DNA of 64,000 nucleotides from Actinokineospora fastidiosa (GTDB lineage Bacteria > Actinomycetota > Actinomycetes > Mycobacteriales > Pseudonocardiaceae): NCBI RefSeq assembly GCF_014648415.1, contig NZ_BMRB01000001.1:744001-808000 (forward strand), written 5' to 3'. The position numbers were made by a program, and so were the translations under genes. Each line of letters opens with the position of its first letter. Positions within the stretch are counted from its first letter, which is position 1. Shown here piece by piece: positions 16,208 through 23,395 of this stretch. A model generated the notes under the pieces. The model searched no databases. It was not told the origin of the DNA and saw nothing but the letters and a program-made list of their open reading frames with translations.

Positions 16208-17325
16208 CCACTCTCGACATGGACCGGCTGGTCGACGACCCGGCGACGCGGGTGATCGTGTGCTGCGGCTCCGGCGGGGTCGGCAAGACGACCACCGCGG
16301 CGGCGATCGCGGTGCGCGCCGCGGAGCGCGGCCGCAAGGCGGTCGTGCTGACCATCGACCCGGCGCGCAGGCTCGCCCAGTCGCTGGGCCTGCGCGAGCT
16401 CGACAACACCCCGCGCCAGGTCGAGGTCGACGGGTTCGCCCCGACGGGCGAGCTCAGCGCGATGATGCTCGACATGCGCCGCACCTTCGACGACATGGTG
16501 CTGGCGCACGCCGGGCCCGAGCGCGCCCGCGAGGTGCTGGCCAACCCCTTCTACAAGACGATCTCCTCGTCGTTCTCCGGCACGCAGGAGTACATGGCGA
16601 TGGAGAAGCTGGGCCAGCTCGCCGCGGAGGGCGCCTACGACCTGATCGTGGTCGACACCCCGCCGTCGCGGTCGGCGCTGGACTTCCTCGACGCCCCGCA
16701 GCGGCTGTCCACCGCGCTCGACGGGCGCATGATCAAGCTCCTGATGGGTCCGGCCCGCGCGGGCGGGCGCGGCCTGCGCAAGGTGGTCAGCGCCGGGTTC
16801 GGCCTGTTCGCCAAGGCCGTGTCCACGGTGGTCGGCGGGCAGCTGCTGGCCGACGCGTCGGCGTTCGTGCAGGCGTTCGACAGCATGTTCGGCGGCTTCC
16901 GCGAGCGCGCCCGGCGCACGGCGGAGCTGCTGCGGTCGTCGGGCACGGCGTTCGTGGTGGTGGCCGCGCCGGAGCCGGACGCGCTGCGCGAGGCGAGCTA
17001 CTTCGTCGAGCGGCTGGCGGCCGAGTCGATGCCGCTGGCCGGTCTGGTCGTCAACCGGACGCACCCGGTGCTGGCCGAGCTGCCCTCGGCGCAGGCGCTG
17101 GCCGCCGCGGAGAGCCTGGAGAGCGCGGGCACCGCGCCGCTGGCCGCGGCCGTGCTGCGCCTGCACGCCGACCGCGTTGCCCTCGACCGGCGCGAACGCA
17201 GGCTGGTCGCCCGGTTCACCAAGGCCCACCCGTCGGTCGCCCGCGCCGAGGTCCCCGCCATGCCCGCCGACGTGCACGACCTCGACGGGCTGCGGCTGAT
17301 CGGGGAGCGGCTAGCCGACCTGTAG
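16204..17325 (+). CDS. Get3/ArsA-like ATPase, second subunit (Rv3680-like)
   Basis: A 373-residue partner of the preceding ATPase. Its P-loop reads GSGGVGKTT (22-30): the deviant signature Lys is Ser23, while the P-loop Lys28 is kept. [14 protein letters not shown] is switch I-like and [17 protein letters not shown] is the switch II/Walker B region. If the pair is a heterodimer, only one subunit donates the trans-acting Lys, an asymmetric design. It overlaps the convergent whiB4 by 15 bases. Confidence 0.92.
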   Translation: MTTLDMDRLVDDPATRVIVCCGSGGVGKTTTAAAIAVRAAERGRKAVVLTIDPARRLAQSLGLRELDNTPRQVEVDGFAPTGELSAMMLDMRRTFDDMVLAHAGPERAREVLANPFYKTISSSFSGTQEYMAMEKLGQLAAEGAYDLIVVDTPPSRSALDFLDAPQRLSTALDGRMIKLLMGPARAGGRGLRKVVSAGFGLFAKAVSTVVGGQLLADASAFVQAFDSMFGGFRERARRTAELLRSSGTAFVVVAAPEPDALREASYFVERLAAESMPLAGLVVNRTHPVLAELPSAQALAAAESLESAGTAPLAAAVLRLHADRVALDRRERRLVARFTKAHPSVARAEVPAMPADVHDLDGLRLIGERLADL

Positions 17326-17625
17326 CTCGCGCGCGGTGTCGTGGCGGCGCGAGTCCTGCCGGGCGCTGTCGAGCAGGTCGCGCCAGGAATCGACCTCGGG
17401 CCTGCGGCGCAGCAGCGCGCGGCGCTCCCGCTCGGTCATCCCGCCCCAGACCCCGAACTCGATGCGGTTGTCCAGGGCCTCCGCCAGGCACTCGGTCCGC
17501 ACCGGGCACGCGACGCAGACCAGCTTGGCCTTGCGCTGCTCGGCGCCTCGGACGAACAGGCCGTCCGGGTCCTCGTCCCGGCACGTCGCGCGGACTCGCC
17601 AGTCGACCTGTGCTTCGAGATACAT
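17311..17625 (-). CDS. whiB4: WhiB-family iron-sulfur regulator
   Basis: 104 residues. The four [4Fe-4S] ligands are Cys15, Cys37, Cys40 and Cys46 (C-x21-C-x2-C-x5-C), followed by GVWGG at 58-62 and a basic AT-hook-like tail ([11 protein letters not shown]). Position next to the Get3-like pair and ponA2 matches whiB4 (Rv3681c), a redox sensor that condenses or binds DNA on oxidation. ATG 17625 was chosen because AGGGGTGGGGG lies just upstream and homologues begin near here; ATG 17658 has no ribosome-binding site. The start codon sits inside the palindrome GATACATGTATC. Confidence 0.92.
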   Translation of the reverse strand: MYLEAQVDWRVRATCRDEDPDGLFVRGAEQRKAKLVCVACPVRTECLAEALDNRIEFGVWGGMTERERRALLRRRPEVDSWRDLLDSARQDSRRHDTARELQVG

Positions 17626-17680
17626 GTATCCCCCACCCCTGTCGTCGTCGCGACCCATCAACCCGATACCCCCCGGTATC
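17619..17680. promoter_or_regulatory. Paired GATAC palindromes at the whiB4 start
   Basis: GATACATGTATC (17619-17630) is a perfect palindrome over the start codon, and GATACC-CCCC-GGTATC (17665-17680) is an inverted repeat 35 bases upstream. Both share GATAC arms, so they may be operators for one dimeric regulator, possibly autoregulation. Binding partner unknown. Confidence 0.45.
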
Positions 17681-17789
17681 AGGTGCTTCCCGCCGGCGCG
17701 CAGATACACGGTCCGTCGAAGAAGCGCTGTCGTGAGACGTTGACGGACTCTAGCGACCGTCGGTTCCATCGAGAACACCAGGGCGCATA

Positions 17790-17805
17790 GACGTTACGCA
17801 ATGTC
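17790..17805. promoter_or_regulatory. 16-bp imperfect palindrome in the whiB4-ponA2 gap
   Basis: GACGTTACGCAATGTC is palindromic except for two symmetric base pairs. On the minus strand it follows TTGACATTGCG, which resembles a -35 for whiB4. It lies between two divergent genes and may serve either. Confidence 0.35.
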
Positions 17806-17849
17806 AATATCGCGGCCGTGGTGATCAGGTGAGCCAACCGGGTGACGCG

Positions 17850-17855
17850 TACTCT
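17850..17855 (+). promoter_or_regulatory. -10 hexamer of ponA2 (leaderless)
   Basis: TACTCT ends seven bases before GTG 17863, which selects that start over GTG 17842 and GTG 17857. Confidence 0.55.
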
Positions 17856-17862
17856 GGTGCCC

Positions 17863-20385
17863 GTGCGTGTTGGAGACAGCCTGCTGAAGCTTCTCGGTCT
17901 CTGTCTGCTGGCCGGTGTGCTCGTCGCCGGCATGCTCTTCCCCGTGGTGGGGGCGTTGGGGGTGATGTCAAACCGAGCCAGCGACACGATCGACAGCGTG
18001 TCCGCCGACCTGGTCGCCACCGATCCGCCGCTGGTCACGCGCGTCACCGACGCGCAGGGCAAGACCATCGCGACCATCTACGACCAGTACCGGCTGCCGG
18101 TCACCCCTGACCAGATCTCGCCGACGATGACGGCCGCGCTGGTCGCCATCGAGGACCGGCGGTTCTACGACCACCACGGCGTGGACTGGAAGGGGACCAT
18201 CCGCGCGGCGATCTCCAACCAGACCGGCGGCGACGTGCAGGGCGCGTCCACCCTCACGCAGCAGTACGTCAAGAACTACCTGATCAACGTCGTCAACCGG
18301 AACAACAAGACCGAGCAGAACAAGGCGCAGGAGCAGACCATCGCGCGCAAGCTGCGCGAGGCCCGCATCGCGATCCAGCTCGAGCAGAAGATGTCCAAGG
18401 AGGAGATCCTCACCGGATATCTCAACGTCGTCGAGTTCGCCTACGAGGTCTACGGCATCGGCGCGGCGTCCAACGCGTACTTCGGCACCACCCCGGACAA
18501 GCTGACCGTCGCGCAGTCGGCGCTGCTGGCGGGCGCGGTGAACAACCCCGTGCTCTACAACCCGTGGCGCAACCCGGCGGGCACGCTGGCCCGGCGCAAC
18601 CTGGTGCTCGACAAGATGGTCGAGACGCAGAAGCTGTCGCCGGAGGCGGCCGAGGAGGCCAAGAAGGAGCCGCTGGGCATCCTGCCCGAGGTCCGCAAGC
18701 CCCCGGCCAACTGCGTCGGCGCGGGCCCGGAGATCGGCTTCTTCTGCCAGTACGTGTGGGTCTACCTGCAGGAGATCGGCTTCACGCCCGACCAGATCAC
18801 CACCGGCGGCTACACGATCAAGACCACTCTGGACCGCCGCGCGACCGACCTGGCCAAGGCCGCGGCCGAGGCCCAGGTGCCCAAGTCGATCGAGGGCGTG
18901 GCCAACACGATGGCCATCGTCCGGCCCGGCAAGGAGCGGCACGAGGTCGTCGCGCTGGTGTCCAACCGGGACTACGGGCTCAACGGCGACAAGGGCCAGA
19001 CCACCATCCCGTACCCGTACGGCGTGGAGAACAAGTTCGGCGCTGGCTCGGTCTTCAAGACGTTCACCGCCGCGGCGTACCTGGAGGCGGGCGGCGGCAT
19101 CAACAACGTCATCAAGACGCCCAACCGCTACCAGTCCAGCAAGTTCCTCGGCGGTGGTGAGCGCTGTGGAGCCGCGCCCTACCCCAACACGCGCTACTAC
19201 TGCCTGGGCAACTACAACGACAAGTACCCGCCGCAGATGACGCTGCAGCAGGCGCTCGCGACCTCGCCGAACACCGGCTTCGTGATCCTCGAGGAGCGCG
19301 TCGGCATGGACGCGGTCGTCGAGATGGCCAACCGGCTCGGCCTGCGCAAGACCCTGGCGTCGAACATCCTCGGCAGGACCCCGGACCCCAACGCCGAGAA
19401 CAAGGACCTGCGGATCAGCCAGTCCCAGTTCTTCAAGCCCTCCGAGCACAACAAGCACGGCAACGCCTCCTTCACGCTCAGCCCCGCCCCGGTGAGCACG
19501 CTGGAGCTGGCGAACGTCGCCGCGACGATCATCAGCGGCGGTGTGTGGTGCCCGCCGACGCCGCTGATCGAGGTGCGCGACCGCAACGGCAAGAAGCTCG
19601 ACTACACCGAGCAGCCGTGCGAGCAGGTCGTCGACGAGAAGCTGGCGAACAGCCTCGCGATCGGCATGAGCCACGACGACGAGGGCAGCGGCACCGCGGC
19701 GGGCGCGGCGCGGGCCTTCGGCTGGGACCGGCACTCGATCGGCAAGACCGGCACCACCCAGGCGTTCAAGTCCGCGGCGTTCATCGGGGCCACCCCGCAG
19801 CTGGCGGGGGCCGTGGCGACGTTCAACGACAGCCCGAGGCCCGAGGGCATCTGCCTCAACCCGGTGCGCCTGTGCGGGGATGACGGCATCATCACCGGCG
19901 GCTCGGTCCCCGCCAGAACGTTTTACCAGTCGATGTCCAAGATCCTGCAGGGCAAGCCGAACCTGCCGCTGCCACCGGCGACCGAGCGGTACCTGGAGGG
20001 CGGCCCCGAGGTGAAGGTGCCGAACGTCATCGGCAAGTCCCGGGAAGAGGCCACCGACATCCTGACCAGGGCGGGCTACAAGGTCGTCGCCCAGGACCTC
20101 AACTCCGAGCGCAAGCGCGGCACGGTCGTCGGGCAGTCCCCGCGCGGGGCCGCGCTGCCCGGCGAGACGATCACCATCCAGGTGAGCACCGGGTACGTGC
20201 CGCCGCCGAGGACCACGGATCCGACCGACGCGCCGCCGTCCGGGCCGAACCCGCCGCCCGGTGACCGCCCGCCGGGCGACCGGCCGCCCGGCGGACCCGG
20301 CGACAACCCCGGCGACCCGACCAACCCCGGGGGCCCGCCGGACGACGACGGACCGCCGATCACGATCGGCCCGATCCAGCCGTGA
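17863..20385 (+). CDS. ponA2: Class A penicillin-binding protein with PASTA domain
   Basis: About 840 residues. A signal anchor (roughly residues 5-30) is followed by a GT51 transglycosylase domain (IEDRRFYDHHGVDWKG with the catalytic Glu, then GASTLTQQYVKN) and a transpeptidase domain with SVFK, TSPNTG and KTGTT as the S-x2-K, S-x-N and K-T-G motifs. One PASTA domain (VPNVIGKSREEATDILTRAGYKV in pieces) and a Pro/Gly-rich tail (PPGDRPPGDRPPGG) end the protein. This is the order of PonA2 (Rv3682), a peptidoglycan synthase for stress survival. The start was set by the leaderless -10 hexamer; GTG 17842 would add seven residues. Confidence 0.95.
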   Translation: MRVGDSLLKLLGLCLLAGVLVAGMLFPVVGALGVMSNRASDTIDSVSADLVATDPPLVTRVTDAQGKTIATIYDQYRLPVTPDQISPTMTAALVAIEDRRFYDHHGVDWKGTIRAAISNQTGGDVQGASTLTQQYVKNYLINVVNRNNKTEQNKAQEQTIARKLREARIAIQLEQKMSKEEILTGYLNVVEFAYEVYGIGAASNAYFGTTPDKLTVAQSALLAGAVNNPVLYNPWRNPAGTLARRNLVLDKMVETQKLSPEAAEEAKKEPLGILPEVRKPPANCVGAGPEIGFFCQYVWVYLQEIGFTPDQITTGGYTIKTTLDRRATDLAKAAAEAQVPKSIEGVANTMAIVRPGKERHEVVALVSNRDYGLNGDKGQTTIPYPYGVENKFGAGSVFKTFTAAAYLEAGGGINNVIKTPNRYQSSKFLGGGERCGAAPYPNTRYYCLGNYNDKYPPQMTLQQALATSPNTGFVILEERVGMDAVVEMANRLGLRKTLASNILGRTPDPNAENKDLRISQSQFFKPSEHNKHGNASFTLSPAPVSTLELANVAATIISGGVWCPPTPLIEVRDRNGKKLDYTEQPCEQVVDEKLANSLAIGMSHDDEGSGTAAGAARAFGWDRHSIGKTGTTQAFKSAAFIGATPQLAGAVATFNDSPRPEGICLNPVRLCGDDGIITGGSVPARTFYQSMSKILQGKPNLPLPPATERYLEGGPEVKVPNVIGKSREEATDILTRAGYKVVAQDLNSERKRGTVVGQSPRGAALPGETITIQVSTGYVPPPRTTDPTDAPPSGPNPPPGDRPPGDRPPGGPGDNPGDPTNPGGPPDDDGPPITIGPIQP

Positions 20386-20390
20386 ACGGC

Positions 20391-20428
20391 GAACGGGCGG
20401 CCACGGAACTCTCCGTGGCCGCCCGTTC
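20391..20428. terminator. Bidirectional terminator between ponA2 and yqeY-like gene
   Basis: A perfect 17-bp stem (20391-20407 with 20412-20428) has a four-base loop. It lies between two convergent genes. Confidence 0.9.
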
Positions 20429-20440
20429 GTCGTCTCGGGG

Positions 20441-20911
20441 TCAGCCGGTCAGGCGGGACTTGACCGCGGCGGAGAGGCGCTTGCCGTCGGCGCGGCCCGC
20501 GGCCCTGGCGGTGGCGGCCTTCATGACCTGGCCCATCTGGCGCGGGCCGGGGGTCTCGCCCAGGGCGGTCGTCACCTCGGCGATGGCCTCCTCGACCACG
20601 GTGGCCAGCTCGGCGTCGTTGAGCTGCTTGGGCAGGTAGTCGGCGAGGACGGCGGCCTCGGCCAGCTCCTGGTCGGCCTGCTCGACGCGGCCCGCGCCGC
20701 GGAAGGCGTCGGCGGCCTCCTTGCGCTTCTTGACCTCGCGGGTCAGCACGCGCTCGACCTCGTCGTCGGCCAGTTCGCGGGCGACGTCGCCCGCCACCTC
20801 CTCGGTGGTCAGGGCGGCGAGGGCCATGCGGAGGGTGGCCGTCCTCGTCTTGTCCCGGTCCTTCATCGCCGCGGTCAGGTCGGCCTGCAACCGCTCCTTG
20901 AGCTGTGCCAT
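20441..20911 (-). CDS. GatB/YqeY-domain protein
   Basis: A 156-residue helical protein of the YqeY family: LKERLQADLTAAMKDRDK at the N-terminus, then EVKKRKEAADAF, YLPKQLNDAEL and MGQVMKAATARAAGRADGK. The family shares the tail domain of GatB, which binds tRNA in the amidotransferase, but free-standing members have no settled role. ATG 20911 is chosen because TACCGT ends seven bases upstream; GTG 20920 overlaps that hexamer. Confidence 0.9.
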   Translation of the reverse strand: MAQLKERLQADLTAAMKDRDKTRTATLRMALAALTTEEVAGDVARELADDEVERVLTREVKKRKEAADAFRGAGRVEQADQELAEAAVLADYLPKQLNDAELATVVEEAIAEVTTALGETPGPRQMGQVMKAATARAAGRADGKRLSAAVKSRLTG

Positions 20912-20918
20912 GGCACTC

Positions 20919-20924
20919 ACGGTA
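20919..20924 (-). promoter_or_regulatory. -10 hexamer of the yqeY-like gene (leaderless)
   Basis: TACCGT on the minus strand ends seven bases before ATG 20911. Confidence 0.5.
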
Positions 20925-20957
20925 TCGCCTGGCGCACGTCAGTTTCCGACGGCGACG

Positions 20958-20963
20958 TACCCT
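20958..20963 (+). promoter_or_regulatory. -10 hexamer of the metallophosphoesterase gene (leaderless)
   Basis: TACCCT ends seven bases before GTG 20971. Confidence 0.55.
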
Positions 20964-20970
20964 CGAAGGT

Positions 20971-21918
20971 GTGAGCCACCACGTCCGGTCCATCGTCATC
21001 GGCGCCGCCGCGCTCGGCGCCGCCGCCCTCGCCTACGCGTCGGGGTACGAGCGCACCCGCTGGACGCTGCGCGAGGCCACCCTCCCGGTGCTGGCCGAGG
21101 GCGCCCGTCCGCTGCGCGTGCTGCACATCAGCGACCTGCACATGATGCCCGGGCAGAAGTCCAAGCAGGCCTGGGTCGCCGAGTTGGACCGACTCGACCC
21201 GGACCTGGTCGTGAACACCGGCGACAACCTGGCCCACCAGCAGGCCGTGCCCGCCGTGCTGCGCGCGCTGGGCCCGCTGCTGAACCGGCCGGGCGTGTTC
21301 GTCTTCGGCAGCAACGACTACTACGCGCCGAAGCCGAAGAACCCCGCGCGCTACCTGTTCCCGAGCGAGAAGCGCGTCCACGGCACCGCCCTCCCCTGGC
21401 GCGACCTGCGCGCCGCCTTCATCGAGCGCGGCTGGCACGACCTCACCCACACGCGCGCGCTGCTGACGGTCGACGGCCGCCCGATCGCCTTCGCGGGCGT
21501 CGACGACCCCCACCTGCGCCGCGACCGCTACGGCGACGTCGCGGGCAAGCCCGACCCGAAGGCGACCCTGCGGATGGGCGTCACCCACTCCCCGGAGCCG
21601 AGGGTGCTGGATTCCTTCGCCGAGGACGGCTACGACCTGGTCCTGGCCGGGCACACGCACGGCGGCCAGCTCCGCCTGCCGGGCTACGGCGCGATCGTGA
21701 CGAACTGTGATCTCGATCGCAGCCGCGCCCGGGGCGCCTCCCGCTGGGGCGCCCACATGTGGCTGCACGTCTCGGCGGGTCTGGGCACGTCACCGTACGC
21801 GCCGGTCCGCTTCGCCTGCCCCCCGGAGGCCAGCCTGCTGACGCTGGTCCCCCGCCCGACGGGCGGCACGGCCGCGACAAGGGGTGCCCGATTCGGAGCC
21901 CGTGCGAGCGTCCGCTAG
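20971..21918 (+). CDS. Calcineurin-like metallophosphoesterase (Rv3683-like)
   Basis: A 315-residue protein with a short N-terminal hydrophobic segment (8-26) and a calcineurin-like domain. The metal motifs are ISDLHMMPG, VNTGDN, FGSND and GHTHGGQ. FGSND with Asn-Asp in place of GNHD is typical of YaeI-type enzymes, which act on lipid or undecaprenyl phosphates. It follows ponA2 as in mycobacteria, so an envelope substrate is plausible (inference). Confidence 0.9.
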   Translation: MSHHVRSIVIGAAALGAAALAYASGYERTRWTLREATLPVLAEGARPLRVLHISDLHMMPGQKSKQAWVAELDRLDPDLVVNTGDNLAHQQAVPAVLRALGPLLNRPGVFVFGSNDYYAPKPKNPARYLFPSEKRVHGTALPWRDLRAAFIERGWHDLTHTRALLTVDGRPIAFAGVDDPHLRRDRYGDVAGKPDPKATLRMGVTHSPEPRVLDSFAEDGYDLVLAGHTHGGQLRLPGYGAIVTNCDLDRSRARGASRWGAHMWLHVSAGLGTSPYAPVRFACPPEASLLTLVPRPTGGTAATRGARFGARASVR

Positions 21919-21921
21919 ACT
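21916..21921 (+). promoter_or_regulatory. -10 hexamer of tRNA-Pro
   Basis: TAGACT, 14 bases before the tRNA, predicts a short 5' leader of about seven bases. It overlaps the last codon and stop of the upstream gene. Confidence 0.5.
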
Positions 21922-21935
21922 TCCTGACGTTCCAC

Positions 21936-22013
<78 letters not shown>

Positions 22014-22017
22014 CTCA

Positions 22018-22048
22018 GGGCCGGTCCACAGTAGATGTGGACCGGCCC
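22018..22048 (+). terminator. Terminator after tRNA-Pro
   Basis: A 13-bp perfect stem (GGGCCGGTCCACA with its complement) surrounds the loop GTAGA. Confidence 0.85.
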
Positions 22049-22077
22049 TGTGCCGTTGGTTGGGCCGATCAGCCGAG

Positions 22078-22107
22078 AAGGGGCGCCCGGTTGCCCGGGC
22101 GCCCCTT
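22078..22107 (-). terminator. Terminator after the small secreted protein gene
   Basis: A GC-rich 13-bp stem, AAGGGGCGCCCGG with CCGGGCGCCCCTT, has a four-base loop. It is placed just past the stop at 22130 on the minus strand. Confidence 0.8.
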
Positions 22108-22129
22108 CGTCATCGGTGGTGCGGGTGGA

Positions 22130-22363
22130 TCAGTTGTGGATCGACCAGATGATCAGCCGCCAGTTGCCGTACGGGGCGTAGTAGACGCACTCGGCGCCCA
22201 CGTCGCCGCTGCGCCACTGGTTCGCCTCGTACTCGCAGGCGGACTGGGTGCTGTGCGTGGACACGACCCGGCGGTCGTGGTGGGCCGCCGCCGTGCCCGC
22301 GCTCGCGATCATGACACCCGCGGCGACCGACAGCCCCGCGAGAACCCCCATCGTCTTCTTCAT
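22130..22363 (-). CDS. Small secreted protein of unknown function
   Basis: A 77-residue protein: a signal peptide (MKKTMGVLAGLSVAAG... to about AGTAAA, residue 26) and a mature part of about 50 residues with two cysteines and an aromatic C-terminus (YYAPYGNWRLIIWSIHN). The cysteines could form one disulfide. ATG 22363 has GGGAGGA about eight bases upstream. Short secreted proteins of this type are common in Pseudonocardiaceae but have no known role. Confidence 0.8.
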   Translation of the reverse strand: MKKTMGVLAGLSVAAGVMIASAGTAAAHHDRRVVSTHSTQSACEYEANQWRSGDVGAECVYYAPYGNWRLIIWSIHN

Positions 22364-22432
22364 GCCAAGATCCTCCCGCAGGGAACATGACACGTCAACC
22401 ACTTGTCCTGGTTGTCCGAAAAGGACGCACCG

Positions 22433-23041
22433 CTAGGAGATCGCGCGCTGGTGGTCGACGTACGCCGTGGCCTGGGAGGCGAGCCAGGCGTCGAGTTTGG
22501 CCAGGTTGGTGTTGGCGGGGATGCGGTACGCGCGGGCGCGGCGGGCGTCGACGACCACGGGGATGGCGTCGGGGAGCAGGTCGAGCATGCAGACCTGCAT
22601 CAGGCGGGCGGCGGCGATCGCGGTGTCGCGGGGCAGTTCCGCCTCCTTGAGGTGGAACAGGGCGACCTCGGCTCCCGTCTTCGTGCGGTACGCCAGGTGG
22701 GGGGTGACGTCGATCCGCAGGCCGCCGGTCTCCAGGACCGAGTCCCCCGCCGTCACGACGACGCCCCTGGCGCGGCGCCACCACTCCAGCAGGCCGTCGG
22801 TGGCCTCCTGGTACGCCCGCTCCTGCCCGCTCAGCTCCAGGCCCTGGGCGGCGACGGTGAGCACCGCCGTCGGGTCGGCCGAGGCCAGGGCGACCGGGAT
22901 CGCCTCCAGCAGGGGCGCGTAGTACTGGGCGCCCACGTACTCGTCGGCCGGGATGCGCCGGGTCGCGACGATCTCCGTGCGCCGGGCGCGCGAGCCCGTC
23001 GCGTACTCGGCAAAGGTCAACGCGCTGAGCGTCACCAGCAT
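22433..23041 (-). CDS. Unknown soluble protein
   Basis: A 202-residue protein without signal peptide or membrane helix. No family is recognised. Notable stretches are EIVATRRIPADEYVGAQYYA near the N-terminus and RGVVVTAGDSVLETGG in the middle. It is preceded by GAGGGGAG about eight bases before ATG 23041. Its neighbours (secreted protein, ferredoxin) give no functional hint. Confidence 0.7.
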   Translation of the reverse strand: MLVTLSALTFAEYATGSRARRTEIVATRRIPADEYVGAQYYAPLLEAIPVALASADPTAVLTVAAQGLELSGQERAYQEATDGLLEWWRRARGVVVTAGDSVLETGGLRIDVTPHLAYRTKTGAEVALFHLKEAELPRDTAIAAARLMQVCMLDLLPDAIPVVVDARRARAYRIPANTNLAKLDAWLASQATAYVDHQRAIS

Positions 23042-23110
23042 GCCGTACTCCCCTCGATTTGGGCCTCCACCTGGGGAAACGTTACCGAGGGGGTACGACA
23101 GAAACAGCCG

Positions 23111-23320
23111 CTAAGCGAGTAGGTCCCGACCGTTCTCGGTGACCATGATGGCCAGCGCGGGACACGTCTCGGCGGCGTCGAGGACGTTCTCGTCCGGCTC
23201 GATCTCCTCGGCCGTGGGCACCGCGGCGGCGCCGTCCATGGCGAAGCGGTCGGGGGCGGTGGCGACGCACAGGCCCGATGCCATGCAGCGGTCTGCGCTC
23301 ACTTCGATCTTCCAGGTCAC
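23111..23320 (-). CDS. Single-cluster ferredoxin
   Basis: 69 residues with Cys12, Cys18 and Cys53 in the pattern C-x5-C...C-P, the layout of [3Fe-4S] (or incomplete [4Fe-4S]) ferredoxins that feed electrons to cytochromes P450 in actinomycetes. An acidic stretch TAEEIEPDENVLDAAET precedes the last Cys. No P450 or ferredoxin reductase gene lies in the window, so it is an orphan here. GTG 23320 is six bases after TACGGT. Confidence 0.9.
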   Translation of the reverse strand: MTWKIEVSADRCMASGLCVATAPDRFAMDGAAAVPTAEEIEPDENVLDAAETCPALAIMVTENGRDLLA

Positions 23321-23326
23321 ACCGAC

Positions 23327-23332
23327 ACCGTA
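23327..23332 (-). promoter_or_regulatory. -10 hexamer of the ferredoxin gene (leaderless)
   Basis: TACGGT on the minus strand ends six bases before GTG 23320. Confidence 0.55.
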
Positions 23333-23395
23333 TGCGCCGGGAACCACCCCGTCATCCTCTCCCTGGCTTTTGCGCACTCCTGGCAGGATCGGGGC

